A program made the position numbers and the translations under genes. This document shows, piece by piece, positions 36,682 to 45,383 of a stretch of DNA of 64,000 nucleotides; the first letter of the stretch is position 1; each line of letters begins with the position of its first letter. Under the pieces are notes generated by a model, which saw nothing but the letters and a program-made list of their open reading frames with translations, had not been told where the DNA came from and did not search any database. The stretch is from Leuconostoc lactis KCTC 3528 = DSM 20202 (lineage in GTDB: Bacteria > Bacillota > Bacilli > Lactobacillales > Lactobacillaceae): contig NZ_BMWM01000002.1 in NCBI RefSeq assembly GCF_014651235.1, positions 21,170 through 85,169 on the forward strand. Direction: 5' to 3'.

Positions 36682-36743
36682 GGGTAGCGTTCCTTTTAGC
36701 GACGATATGGTTCAATTAACGTTTGAGCCGTGAACCGGTTGGT

Positions 36744-37535
36744 TTATGGCTGGGTGAGATCAGTATTGAAGTATTTAAGTGACAATTTTTTGAGTGTGCC
36801 ATCAGCTTCTAAGTCTTTTAAGGCGTTATTAATGGCCTTTTGAAGGGCTGTATTTTGTTTGTTAAGCAGTGGTGCGGCTGGGGTTGCGGGACTTTCTTGA
36901 CTTAAATCAACGGCGGTTGTGGCAGCGTCAGGATTGGCCTTTTTCCATGTGGCATAAGCACCTAAGTCATTGAGCGCACCGTCAGCGCGCTTGGTTGTCA
37001 CTAAATTCATGGCTTCAGTCATGCCAGGGACAGCAACGATGTCAGCGCCGCTTTTTTTAGCCAGGGCACCAAAGTTCGAAGTGGTTGATTGCGCCATCTT
37101 TTTACCTTTAAGATCAGCTAACGTGTTGAGATGGGTTTCATCGGTACGCTTGATGAGGACCGTTTTAGCATATAGATATGGTGTGGCAAATAAGTAAGCT
37201 TTTTGGCGTTCTGGTGTGATCCCGACATCGTTGAAAACGACATCGTAACGCTTAGCACCAAGGCCTGCAATGAGCGAATCCCACTTTGTTTGGACGTATT
37301 TGGGTTTCAAACCGAGTTTTTTGGCAATGGCAGTTGATAAGTCCACTTCAAAACCGGTCAATTGCCCATTTTGACGGTAAGAAAATGGCGCAAAAGTCCC
37401 TTCTAACCCAATAGTTAACGTGCCAGGGGTGATCGTTTGTGAGGCTTCTTTTGGCCGGGCTTGGTGTTGGGTAAGGCCGATAGCTAAACCGGCTACAACA
37501 ACGAGGCTGGCGACGATGATGATGATTTTTTTCAT
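36744..37535 (-). CDS. Cystine-type ABC transporter substrate-binding protein
   Basis: A 263-residue extracellular binding protein of family 3 with a signal sequence (KKIIIIVASLVVVAGLAIGLT). There is no clear lipobox Cys, so it may be tethered by the uncleaved signal. VQTKWDSLIAGLGAKRYDVV and ITPERQKAYLFATPY match cystine-binding TcyA-type proteins better than glutamine or arginine ones; specificity is inferred. It starts behind AGGAGAAG. A leader peptide and attenuator lie directly upstream. Confidence 0.88.
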   Translation of the reverse strand: MKKIIIIVASLVVVAGLAIGLTQHQARPKEASQTITPGTLTIGLEGTFAPFSYRQNGQLTGFEVDLSTAIAKKLGLKPKYVQTKWDSLIAGLGAKRYDVVFNDVGITPERQKAYLFATPYLYAKTVLIKRTDETHLNTLADLKGKKMAQSTTSNFGALAKKSGADIVAVPGMTEAMNLVTTKRADGALNDLGAYATWKKANPDAATTAVDLSQESPATPAAPLLNKQNTALQKAINNALKDLEADGTLKKLSLKYFNTDLTQP

Positions 37536-37551
37536 TTTGCTTCTCCTGTGG

Positions 37552-37746
37552 GCAAATAAAAAGCGCCAACTAGTGAAATACCTAGTTGGCGCTGCGTTAG
37601 TCCGTATGATAGTTTGATCAAATGTATGTCAAAATACCGGTGCTAAACAAAGCGCCGGTGTGAGCAATATTCAGTTGCTGCGATTAACTTTAACATAACA
37701 TCCTCCAAAACAACTTCATTCTAGCGATGATTCAAGCACTTGTCAA
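37552..37746 (-). promoter_or_regulatory. Promoter, leader peptide and transcription attenuator of the cystine importer
   Basis: On the minus strand TTGACA (37746-37741), a 17-base spacer and TAGAAT (37723-37718) form a strong promoter. The transcript starts about 10 bases before a GGAGG and a 17-codon leader. Three pairings compete: (A) ACCGGCGCT/AGCACCGGT (37659-37636, one mismatch); (B) antiterminator GGCGCTTTGTTTAG (37656-37643) with CTAACGCAGCGCC (37600-37588); (C) terminator AGCGCCAACTAG/CTAGTTGGCGCT (37593-37562) followed by TTTTTATTT. B and C share one arm, and A and B share another. Confidence 0.72.
37643..37696 (-). CDS. Leader peptide of the cystine importer
   Basis: MLKLIAATEYCSHRRFV then a stop. 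The GGAGG lies 5 bases before the ATG. The only Cys codon (TGC, codon 11) is placed so that a ribosome stalled there would cover the 5' arm of hairpin A and free the antiterminator. A ribosome reaching the stop codon would cover the antiterminator arm and allow termination. His and two Arg codons also follow, so Cys control is the best fit, not the only one. Confidence 0.62.
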   Translation of the reverse strand: MLKLIAATEYCSHRRFV

Positions 37747-37751
37747 TGTTT

Positions 37752-38408
37752 TTACTTCGTCAGTTCCCATTCGGCCTTGAACTGGTCTAAGAAGTCTAAC
37801 ATGAATTGATGCCGGGTTTCGGCTATTTGACGGGCTGTGTCGGTGTTGAGATGCGCTTTAATGTGCAATAGTTTTTCGTAAAAATGATTGATTGTTGTGC
37901 CGTCAGTTTGCCGATACTGAGTCTTGTCATGAATCGTACGTGGGGGAATGGCTGGATCGTAGAGCACGCGGTTTTTCACAGCACCATAGGTTATGGTGCG
38001 GGCAATCGCAATGGCGCCAATAGCTTCAAGGCGGTCGGCATCTTGAACGATTTGGCCGTTAATGTCTAGTGGGGCGGCTTTCCCATCAAGATGCTTGGAC
38101 CAAGACATATTGTCAATAATATGAAAAATTTGCGCCTGAGTGTCTGGCGATACGGCAATGGTCGTTAAAAAATCAGCCAAGGCGTTTTTGGCTGCGGCCA
38201 CCTCGGTGGGTGTATCAAATAATTTATCATCGTAGACATCATGCAATAAAGCAGCGGCTTGGACGATAAACGGGTCTGCAGTGGGTTCCTGAGCTAAAAT
38301 TTTATTGGCTAAGGCAACCACGCGCTCAATGTGGTCAACACTATGGCCGGATTGATCAGCAGCTAGGGCTTGCTGCATATAATGAGTAATTTGGGTGAGT
38401 TGCGACAT
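37752..38408 (-). CDS. HD-domain phosphohydrolase (YedJ/YpgQ-like)
   Basis: A 218-residue protein with the HD metal-binding set: His in HSVDHIERV, HD in LLHDVYDDKL and Asp in QDADRLEAIGAI. Relatives are uncharacterised or hydrolyse nucleotides. It starts behind AGGAGG. The 14-base palindrome TAACCGAGCGGTTA (38425-38438) lies just upstream and could be an operator or leader hairpin. Confidence 0.87.
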   Translation of the reverse strand: MSQLTQITHYMQQALAADQSGHSVDHIERVVALANKILAQEPTADPFIVQAAALLHDVYDDKLFDTPTEVAAAKNALADFLTTIAVSPDTQAQIFHIIDNMSWSKHLDGKAAPLDINGQIVQDADRLEAIGAIAIARTITYGAVKNRVLYDPAIPPRTIHDKTQYRQTDGTTINHFYEKLLHIKAHLNTDTARQIAETRHQFMLDFLDQFKAEWELTK

Positions 38409-38619
38409 AAAATAGCCTCCTGTTTAACCGAGCGGTTATCCCTTTACTTTAGCATTTTGGCTAGGATTTGCATAGCTAAACCAACGGTAGCGCCTGTCGG
38501 AAAACAACCTTAAAAAACTATGAAATACGGTTAAAATTCGTTATAATTAGCATAGTAGAGACTGCCTCATACGGCGCAAGTCACGTGACAAAACACGCGA
38601 ATTAGAAAGAGAGACTCAT

Positions 38620-40725
38620 ATGTCAGAACCAAATAACGTCTTGTTTAACACAGCTAATCTCACCGATTCAGCTGTCATTTACGACAAGTTTTCCAAAGCG
38701 GAACAACAATTTTCCGTGAAGAAAGATCAAACTTTTTATATCACCACGCCGATTTACTACCCATCTGGGAAGTTACAATTAGGTAATACTTATACGACCG
38801 TGTTAGCTGATGCCGCCGCACGTTACCACCGTTTGCTTGGTGAAGACGTGTTCTTCTTGACTGGGACTGACGAACATGGTCTTAAGATCCAACAAAAAGC
38901 GAAAGCAGCCGGTGTATCCGAAATCGCCTATTTGGATGGTATGGCCGAACAGATTAAAGCACTCTGGGAATTGATGGACATTTCCTATGACGACTTTATT
39001 CGGACAACAGAACCACGTCATGAAAAAGCGGTGCAAAAAATCTTTACGACATTGCTTGAAAAGGGTGATATTTACAAAGGTGAGTATGAAGGTTGGTATT
39101 CTGTTTCCGACGAAGAATACTTTACTGAATCACAATTAGCAGAAGTTTATCGTGATGAAAATGGTCAGGTAACAGGCGGAAAAGCCCCTTCTGGTCACGA
39201 AGTTGAATTAGTCAAGGAAGAAGCGTACTTCTTCAAGATGAGCAAGTATGCAGATTGGTTGCTTGATTATTACAAGACGCACCCAGAATTCATCCAACCA
39301 GAAGCACGGATGAATGAAATGATTAACAATTTCATTGCGCCTGGTTTGGAAGACTTGGCGGTGACGCGGACATCATTTGACTGGGGTATTCCTGTACCAG
39401 GGGATGAAAAGCACGTCATCTATGTGTGGATTGATGCCTTGTCAAACTATATTACGGCTTTGGGTTACGATACTGACGATACGGCGCTGTTTGATAAGTT
39501 CTGGCCAGCCAATGTGCAATTGGTGGGTAAGGAAATTGTTCGCTTCCATACGATTTATTGGCCAATTATGTTACACGCCTTGGGCATTGATTTGCCAAAG
39601 ACCATTATCGGCCACGGTTGGTTAGTCATGAAAGATGGCAAGATGTCAAAGTCAAAGGGAAATGTCATTTACCCTGAAGTGCTTGAAGAACGTTATGGCT
39701 TGGATGCCGTACGTTACTACTTACTACGCGCGATGCCATTTGGTAATGATGGGGTCTTTACACCAGAAGACTTTGTTGCCCGTGTGAACTTTGACTTGGC
39801 CAATGATTTGGGGAACTTGCTCAATCGCACAGTGGCAATGATTAATAAGTATGAAAACGGGATTGTGCCAGAATTGCATACTGGTAAGACCGACTTCGAC
39901 GAAGGTTTGGTTCAAACAATTGAAGCAGCGATTGTTGATTATAACAAGCATTTCCAAGCCATGCGAACAGCTGATGCCTTAGAAAGTGTTTGGACAATTA
40001 TTCGCCGTGCTAATAAGTACATCGATGAAACACAACCATGGGTTTTGGCAAAGGGTGAGACACAAAAGGCTGTGTTATCAAATGTGATGGCGCATTTGGC
40101 TGGGGCCTTACGTGTGGCAGCTGTCTTGTTGCAACCGGTTTTGACGCAAGCGCCAAAGAAAATCTATGAACAGTTAGGCTTTGACTACCCTGAAAACGGT
40201 GTGAAAATTGCTGGCTTGACTTTTGGTAAGTTACCAACGGGTGGCCAAGTGGTGAAGAAGGGTGAGCCAATTTTCCCACGTCAAGATGTTGACGCTGAAG
40301 TAGCCTTTATTTCAGGCCTGGTGTCAAAAGACACCAAGGGTAAGGGCCGTGCTGCCAAGGAAGCAGCTAAGAAGGCAGCCGCAGAACCAGCCCGTGAATT
40401 GATTACTTATGATGATTTTGCGAAAGTCGAAATTTTGGCAGCTAAAATTACGGCTGGTGAAATCGTTGAAAAATCTGACAAATTGTTGAAGTTCACGCTC
40501 GATGATGGATCAGGTAAGCCACGTCAAATTTTGTCAGGTATTCGCAAGTGGTATGCTGATCCAGCTGTATTGGTTGGGAAAACAGTTGCGATTGTGGCGA
40601 ACATGAAACCACGTAAGATGGCAGGTGAAGTTTCTGAAGGCATGATTTTGTCAGCGGAGAAAAACGACATTGTCACGGTAACAATCTTGCCAGACACAAT
40701 TGAACCTGGTTCAGGGATCGAATAA
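38620..40725 (+). CDS. metG: Methionyl-tRNA synthetase
   Basis: A 701-residue class I enzyme with the KMSKS loop (DGKMSKSKGN), the anticodon-binding domain and a C-terminal tRNA-binding/dimerisation domain (YDDFAKVEILAAKITAGEI). The HIGH motif is altered: YYPSGKLQLGNTYTT instead of GKLHIGHAYT. A HIGN-like form is common in lactobacilli, but the first His is Gln here. There is also an N-terminal extension of about 35 residues before FYITTPIYY. The promoter has TATAAT at 38542-38547. The leader carries the palindrome GTCACGTGAC (38580-38589). Confidence 0.94.
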   Translation: MSEPNNVLFNTANLTDSAVIYDKFSKAEQQFSVKKDQTFYITTPIYYPSGKLQLGNTYTTVLADAAARYHRLLGEDVFFLTGTDEHGLKIQQKAKAAGVSEIAYLDGMAEQIKALWELMDISYDDFIRTTEPRHEKAVQKIFTTLLEKGDIYKGEYEGWYSVSDEEYFTESQLAEVYRDENGQVTGGKAPSGHEVELVKEEAYFFKMSKYADWLLDYYKTHPEFIQPEARMNEMINNFIAPGLEDLAVTRTSFDWGIPVPGDEKHVIYVWIDALSNYITALGYDTDDTALFDKFWPANVQLVGKEIVRFHTIYWPIMLHALGIDLPKTIIGHGWLVMKDGKMSKSKGNVIYPEVLEERYGLDAVRYYLLRAMPFGNDGVFTPEDFVARVNFDLANDLGNLLNRTVAMINKYENGIVPELHTGKTDFDEGLVQTIEAAIVDYNKHFQAMRTADALESVWTIIRRANKYIDETQPWVLAKGETQKAVLSNVMAHLAGALRVAAVLLQPVLTQAPKKIYEQLGFDYPENGVKIAGLTFGKLPTGGQVVKKGEPIFPRQDVDAEVAFISGLVSKDTKGKGRAAKEAAKKAAAEPARELITYDDFAKVEILAAKITAGEIVEKSDKLLKFTLDDGSGKPRQILSGIRKWYADPAVLVGKTVAIVANMKPRKMAGEVSEGMILSAEKNDIVTVTILPDTIEPGSGIE

Positions 40726-40813
40726 TTGGTCTGCACAGTCGCTGACCGTGCGCAATTTTGTTCTGTGGCGGCCATTTTTCAATGAAGCGCTCACATTAAT
40801 GTACATTTATTCA

Positions 40814-40852
40814 CAACCACTCACGCGATTAGCAGGTGAGTGGTTGTTTTTT
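40814..40852 (+). terminator. Terminator after metG
   Basis: CAACCACTCAC pairs with GTGAGTGGTTG, followed by a T run. Confidence 0.9.
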
Positions 40853-40904
40853 GATAAAGGATGTTAGCTATCGGTAACCGGATTTTATACATAAAATTTG
40901 TGAT

Positions 40905-40960
40905 TTTATGAGCGAATACAAGTGCTTCTATTCGCTCATAAACCAACTTTGTGCTATAAT
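40905..40960 (+). promoter_or_regulatory. gap promoter with a 14-bp inverted repeat over the -35 region
   Basis: TTTATGAGCGAATA (40905-40918) and TATTCGCTCATAAA (40929-40942) are exact reverse complements, 10 bases apart. They lie just upstream of an extended -10 TGCTATAAT (-10 at 40955-40960), so the right arm covers the -35 position. This looks like a repressor operator. The binding protein is unknown; it does not match a cre box. Confidence 0.65.
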
Positions 40961-41004
40961 ATTGGTGTTGACATAAGTCAAAAATTTTTGGAGGATCTAA
41001 ACAC

Positions 41005-42024
41005 ATGACTGTTAAGATTGGTATTAACGGATTTGGACGTATTGGCCGTTTGGCTTTCCGTCGTATTCTTGAGTTGTCAGACACAGCTTCAGACATCGAA
41101 GTTGTTGCGATTAACGATTTGACTTCACCAGAAATGTTGGCATACTTGTTGAAGTATGACTCAATTCATGGTGTATTGAAGGCTGATGTTTCATCTGATG
41201 AAACTGGTATTATCGTTAACGGTAAGCACTACACAGTTTACGCAGAACGCAACGCAGCTGACTTGAAGTGGGTTGAAAACGATGGCGTTGAATATGTATT
41301 GGAAGCTACTGGTTTCTATACTTCAGCCGAAAAGTCACAAGCTCACTTGGATGCCGGTGCCAAGAAGGTTTTGATTTCAGCACCAGCTGGTAAGATTCCT
41401 ACAGTTGTTTACGGTGTTAACCAAGACATCTTGAAGCCAGAAGACACAATCGTTTCTGCTGGTTCATGCACAACGCAATCATTGGCACCTATGGCAAATG
41501 CTTTGTCAAAGGAATTCGGTGTTAAGACTGGTTTGATGTTGACAGTCCACGCTTACACAGCTTCACAAAGCTTGCAAGATGGTCCTAAGACTTCAAACTT
41601 CGCAAAGCGTCAAGCTAACCGCGATGCTGCATCAAACTCATTGCCACACTCATCAGGTGCTGCCAAGGCTATCGGTCTTGTTGTGCCTGAATTGGATGGT
41701 AAGTTGACTGGGTCAGCTATCCGTGTCCCAGTACCTGCTGGTTCAATTACTGAATTGTCAGTAATCTTGGACAAGGAAGTAACTGTTGACGAAGTGAACG
41801 CAGCAATGAAGAAGTACGAATCAGACTCATTTGGTTATAATGGTGATGGTTTGGTTTCAACTGATATCATTGGTGACACACACGGTACAGTCTTTGATCC
41901 AACACAAACTGAAATCGTTTCAGGTGACGGTGCACAACTTGTTAAGGTTGCTGCATGGTACGATAACGAATACGGTTTCACTTCAAACATGATCCGTACA
42001 TTGTTGTACTTCGCAACTTTGTAA
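41005..42024 (+). CDS. gap: Glyceraldehyde-3-phosphate dehydrogenase
   Basis: A 339-residue phosphorylating GAPDH with the NAD motif [14 protein letters not shown], catalytic Cys in [12 protein letters not shown], catalytic His in [11 protein letters not shown] and SIRVPV-type substrate segments ([11 protein letters not shown]). It has a strongly biased codon usage (GGT, CCA, AAG), typical of highly expressed glycolytic genes. It stands alone here, without cggR, pgk or tpi. It starts behind GGAGG and has its own terminator. Confidence 0.97.
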   Translation: MTVKIGINGFGRIGRLAFRRILELSDTASDIEVVAINDLTSPEMLAYLLKYDSIHGVLKADVSSDETGIIVNGKHYTVYAERNAADLKWVENDGVEYVLEATGFYTSAEKSQAHLDAGAKKVLISAPAGKIPTVVYGVNQDILKPEDTIVSAGSCTTQSLAPMANALSKEFGVKTGLMLTVHAYTASQSLQDGPKTSNFAKRQANRDAASNSLPHSSGAAKAIGLVVPELDGKLTGSAIRVPVPAGSITELSVILDKEVTVDEVNAAMKKYESDSFGYNGDGLVSTDIIGDTHGTVFDPTQTEIVSGDGAQLVKVAAWYDNEYGFTSNMIRTLLYFATL

Positions 42025-42041
42025 GATAAATCGCAATTTTC

Positions 42042-42065
42042 AAACCTGCTTCGGCAGGTTTTTTG
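42042..42065 (+). terminator. Terminator after gap
   Basis: AAACCTGC pairs with GCAGGTTT around the stable tetraloop TTCG, followed by T. Confidence 0.92.
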
Positions 42066-42132
42066 CGTTCTAACAGCCTTTTCAACGGATTTATGCTATA
42101 CTTTATTCAGTAATTTGAAAGAGGATTCGCGT

Positions 42133-42942
42133 GTGAAGGTTGCATTTTCATCTGATAATCATTTTGATTTGAATAAAATAGATGTTCAACGGGCCATGCA
42201 TGTGCAGGCACTTTATTTATTGAACCAAAATGTCACATTGTATGTGATTGCCGGAGACTTGTTTAATGATTTTGAACAATCATTAGCTTTTGCACGAGAC
42301 ATGCAGGCCGCTTTGGCTGATAAAATCCAGATTCGATTTTTAGCGGGCAACCATGACATGGGACGCGGGGTCACTTATGATGAATTGGAAAGTGATTTAG
42401 ATCCGCTATATTTCCATAATAAATTTATTGATTTAACACCGGATGTGCGCTTAATTGGTAATAATGGTTGGTATAATTACGATTTTGTGGGTCAAGATTA
42501 TACAACAGAGCAGATTTTACAGTTTAAAAATAATTTCTGGTTCGACCGTCGGATCCAACAACCAGTCTCGGATCAGGAACGTTTTGACCGTAATATGGCG
42601 CAATTGCAAGCACAGTTTGATGCCGCAGATCGGAAGCAAACCGTAGTGGTGTCACACTTTGTACCACGAACGGATTATATTAAACGCTTTCCATATGGCA
42701 ATACACGGTTAGATATGGCCAATGCGTTATTAGGGAGCCAAGCGCTCGGAGATAAACTGGATCAATCGTATACGATTAATACGATTACTGGGCATCTTCA
42801 TGTGCATCCAGCACCGTTGAAGGTTGGCAATAATACGTATTATAATGCCGCCGTTGGTTACAACACGGCACGTGTTCATGAGTGGGCAAGTGATGATTTC
42901 ATCACAGAGTGGCAAAACCGCTTGGTTATCCTTGAATTTTAA
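42133..42942 (+). CDS. Metallophosphoesterase
   Basis: A 269-residue calcineurin-like phosphoesterase. Metal ligands are visible in FSSDNHFD (Asp-x-His), VIAGDLFND, LAGNHDMG, VVSHFVPR and TGHLHVHP. The substrate is unknown. The GTG at 42133 has AGAGGA at good spacing; an upstream TTG frame is less likely. It forms a single-gene unit with a terminator. Confidence 0.85.
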   Translation: MKVAFSSDNHFDLNKIDVQRAMHVQALYLLNQNVTLYVIAGDLFNDFEQSLAFARDMQAALADKIQIRFLAGNHDMGRGVTYDELESDLDPLYFHNKFIDLTPDVRLIGNNGWYNYDFVGQDYTTEQILQFKNNFWFDRRIQQPVSDQERFDRNMAQLQAQFDAADRKQTVVVSHFVPRTDYIKRFPYGNTRLDMANALLGSQALGDKLDQSYTINTITGHLHVHPAPLKVGNNTYYNAAVGYNTARVHEWASDDFITEWQNRLVILEF

Positions 42943-42968
42943 GGCACGCAGTGGCGTGTCTTTTTTTA
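42943..42968 (+). terminator. Terminator after the phosphoesterase
   Basis: GGCACGC pairs with GCGTGTC (one G-T) around AGTG, followed by seven T. Confidence 0.85.
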
Positions 42969-42980
42969 TTTCCAAGAATT

Positions 42981-43042
42981 AGTTTGACTATCGAAATAAA
43001 TCGTGCGATAATTTCAATATTAGATATTTCGATAGTCGAAGT
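42981..43042 (+). promoter_or_regulatory. fab operon promoter with two FabT boxes
   Basis: AGTTTGACTATCGAAAT (42981-42997) and ATTTCGATAGTCGAAGT (43026-43042) resemble the FabT operator of streptococci and lactococci and are inverted copies of each other. The promoter TTGACT-17 bp-GATAAT (42984-42989 and 43007-43012) lies between them. Box 1 covers the -35 and box 2 the early transcribed region. FabT is encoded in the operon, so this is autoregulation. Confidence 0.82.
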
Positions 43043-43050
43043 ATTAGACG

Positions 43051-43130
43051 AAAGGAAAAGCGCTCAAGTGAGGCCGTTATTGCAATCAAGCGATACGGGC
43101 AACTGACTGAAAGCGCACTGAAGACTTATG
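43051..43130 (+). promoter_or_regulatory. SD-hairpin-ATG leader of fabZ1
   Basis: AAAGGA (43051-43056) is 72 bases from the conserved ATG (43128). In between, CCGT(t)ATTGC (43074-43083) pairs with GCGATACGG (43090-43098). TC(a)AGTG (43064-43070) can pair with CACTGA (43116-43121) to enclose it. About 6 bases remain between the outer stem and the ATG. A 12-codon GTG frame (43068-43106) lies inside. Confidence 0.5.
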
Positions 43131-43574
43131 CCAGTTCTCACAACAACCGAAGTTATGGCACTGATTCCGAATCGTTATCCAATCTTGTATATGGATTACG
43201 TTGAAGAAATGGTGCCAGATGAATCGATTGTCGCTGTTAAAAATGTGACAATTAATGAACAGTTTTTCCAAGGACATTTCCCTGGTAATCCAGTGATGCC
43301 AGGTGTCTTGATTATTGAATCACTCGCCCAAGCGGCCTCAATCTTAATTTTGTCATCTCCACAATTTAAGGGGAAGACAGCCTACATGACGGGTATCGAT
43401 GATGCCAAGTTTAAAAAGATGGTTGTGCCAGGTGATGTGTTGAAGTTACATGTGACATTTGGTAAGTTACGCGCCAACATGGGTAGCGTATTGGTTGAAG
43501 CTAAAGTTGATGGGAAGACAGCAACCTCTGCCGAATTGATGTTTGTTGTTTCGCCAGATGAAAAAGATGAATGA
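43128..43574 (+). CDS. fabZ: 3-hydroxyacyl-ACP dehydratase FabZ, copy 1
   Basis: A 148-residue hot-dog dehydratase. The active-site His and Glu lie in GHFPGNPVMPGVLIIESLAQA. It dehydrates 3-hydroxyacyl-ACP in chain elongation. Two FabZ copies flank this operon; in related lactic acid bacteria one copy can act as a FabN/FabM-like isomerase for unsaturated fatty acids, and as there is no fabA or fabM here that is a reasonable guess for one of them. It overlaps fabT. Confidence 0.92.
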   Translation: MPVLTTTEVMALIPNRYPILYMDYVEEMVPDESIVAVKNVTINEQFFQGHFPGNPVMPGVLIIESLAQAASILILSSPQFKGKTAYMTGIDDAKFKKMVVPGDVLKLHVTFGKLRANMGSVLVEAKVDGKTATSAELMFVVSPDEKDE

Positions 43575-44025
43575 AGCCGTTACATTAGAATTTGAAGAAT
43601 TAAATAGTGAACTCGTCGATGTGTTTAATAATGTGATGTGGATTGAAGAAGCCGCGTTAAAGCAAAGTGATTTTTCAGATATTACGTTAAAAGATATGCA
43701 TACAATCGATGCCATATCGATGTATTCTGAAAAAAGCGCCTCACAAGTCGCGAAGATGATCCACTTAACACCGAGCGCGATGACAACTGCCATTGATAAG
43801 CTCGTTGAAAAAGGATATGTCGAGCGTCGTCGTTCTAATAAAGATCGACGGGTGGTTCGCCTTGGGCTGACCCATAAAGGGCGGGTTGTGTATCGTGCCC
43901 ACCAAGGGTTCCATCGTGACTTGGCGCACAATTTGCTAAAAGATATGCAACCCAGTGAGATGGATACGGTAAAGCGTGCCATTCATAATTTGGTGAGCTA
44001 TCTTGCAAACGTTATTAAGCAGTAA
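43558..44025 (+). CDS. fabT: MarR-family fatty acid synthesis repressor FabT
   Basis: About 155 residues with a winged helix (KSASQVAKMIHLTPSAMTTAIDKLVEKGYVERRRSNKDRR). MHTIDAISMY and its place inside the fab operon identify FabT, which uses acyl-ACP as corepressor. No ribosome binding site is seen; ATG 43558 or 43567 lies inside the fabZ end, so translation is coupled. It is the likely ligand of the two FabT boxes upstream. Confidence 0.92.
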   Translation: MKKMNEAVTLEFEELNSELVDVFNNVMWIEEAALKQSDFSDITLKDMHTIDAISMYSEKSASQVAKMIHLTPSAMTTAIDKLVEKGYVERRRSNKDRRVVRLGLTHKGRVVYRAHQGFHRDLAHNLLKDMQPSEMDTVKRAIHNLVSYLANVIKQ

Positions 44026-44036
44026 AAAGGGGAGTT

Positions 44037-45008
44037 ATGGAACACTTAAAAATCGTGGCCTCGGCGCGTCAAGTACCTAGCCGCCTGGTGACGAATGACG
44101 AATTAAGTACCATGATGGAGACCAACGATGATTGGATCTATACACGGACAGGGATTCGTCAACGCCAAGTGGTGACCACGGAAAACACGAGCGATTTAGC
44201 CATTCAAGTGGCTGAGCAGTTACTGGCAAAGGCCCAAGTATCGGCTGAAAGTTTGGACTTTATTATTGTCAGTACGATGTCACCAGATAGTTTGTCACCA
44301 AGCACGGCTGCCATTGTCCAAGGTGCCATTGGGGCCAATCAGGCCTTTGCGTTTGACTTGAGTGCCGCTTGCTCGGGGTTGGTTTATGGTATGAGCGTGG
44401 CGTCCAGTCTATTGTCAACCCGCTATCGTCGCGGTTTGGTGATTGGTGCCGAAGTCTTATCAAAACTCGTAGATTGGCAAGACCGCACGACGGCTGTATT
44501 GTTTGGCGATGGTGCCGCTGGCGTACTCGTTGAAACAACGGCTGAAGCGATTGGATTACTGAGTGAAGAGTTGCGGACATTTGGTGATAAGGGCGATAAC
44601 TTAGTTGCTGGCCGCTTTGGTAATGCCAACCCGTTTTCAGGTGACATTACACCAGCTGATCTTTACTTCCACCAAAACGGCCGTGAGGTGTACAACTTTG
44701 CGACGCGTGAGGTGCCGGATGCGTTAGCATCGGCGTTGGCCAAAGCGCAACTCTCAGCAGATGATGTGGACTATTATTTGTTACATCAAGCTAATGCGCG
44801 CATTGTGTCAACAATTGCTAAACGTTTTGGTCAACCAGAAACCAAGTTTCCAACCAATATGGCCAGCAACGGTAACACGAGTGCGGCTAGCATTGGGATT
44901 CTCTTGGATGAATTGGTTGAATCTGGTCAAGTGCATGCCGGTCAAACCATTGCCTTAGTAGGTTTTGGTGGTGGCTTGACGGTTGGCGCGCAAATTTGGA
45001 AAATTTAA
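44037..45008 (+). CDS. fabH: 3-oxoacyl-ACP synthase III FabH
   Basis: A 323-residue KAS III that condenses acetyl-CoA with malonyl-ACP to start chains. The catalytic triad lies in FDLSAACSGLVYG (Cys), LLHQANARI (His) and NMASNGNTSAAS (Asn). It starts behind AGGGGAG, 11 bases after fabT. Confidence 0.95.
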   Translation: MEHLKIVASARQVPSRLVTNDELSTMMETNDDWIYTRTGIRQRQVVTTENTSDLAIQVAEQLLAKAQVSAESLDFIIVSTMSPDSLSPSTAAIVQGAIGANQAFAFDLSAACSGLVYGMSVASSLLSTRYRRGLVIGAEVLSKLVDWQDRTTAVLFGDGAAGVLVETTAEAIGLLSEELRTFGDKGDNLVAGRFGNANPFSGDITPADLYFHQNGREVYNFATREVPDALASALAKAQLSADDVDYYLLHQANARIVSTIAKRFGQPETKFPTNMASNGNTSAASIGILLDELVESGQVHAGQTIALVGFGGGLTVGAQIWKI

Positions 45009-45081
45009 ACAACATCGGTGTAGTCGGCTGCACCGCAAAAATCTAACGAAAATACTGAAAAAATACTAGGAGACGAACACT

Positions 45082-45321
45082 ATGACAGATGCAGAAATTT
45101 TTGACAAGGTTAAGGAAATTTTGGTTGACCAATTTGATTTGGAAGAAGACGAAGTGTCATTAACAACTGACTTGACAAATGACATCGATGCCGATTCTTT
45201 GGACTTGTTTGAAGTTTTGAACCGTGTCGAAGACGACTTTGACATCAAGTTGGCCGTTGCTGAAGACATCAAGACAACCCAAGACTTGGTTGACAAGGTT
45301 AAAGAACAATTGGCAGCTTAA
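45082..45321 (+). CDS. acpP: Acyl carrier protein
   Basis: A 79-residue, strongly acidic ACP with the phosphopantetheine Ser in DIDADSLDLFEV. The normal DSL is present. It starts behind AGGAGA. The gap from fabH has a CGGTG/CACCG hairpin. Confidence 0.95.
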   Translation: MTDAEIFDKVKEILVDQFDLEEDEVSLTTDLTNDIDADSLDLFEVLNRVEDDFDIKLAVAEDIKTTQDLVDKVKEQLAA

Positions 45322-45383
45322 TGTGACAGGTGATCATGCTTGAATGGTCACGTACATAGTATAAGAGTTAAAAGGAAAATAAA

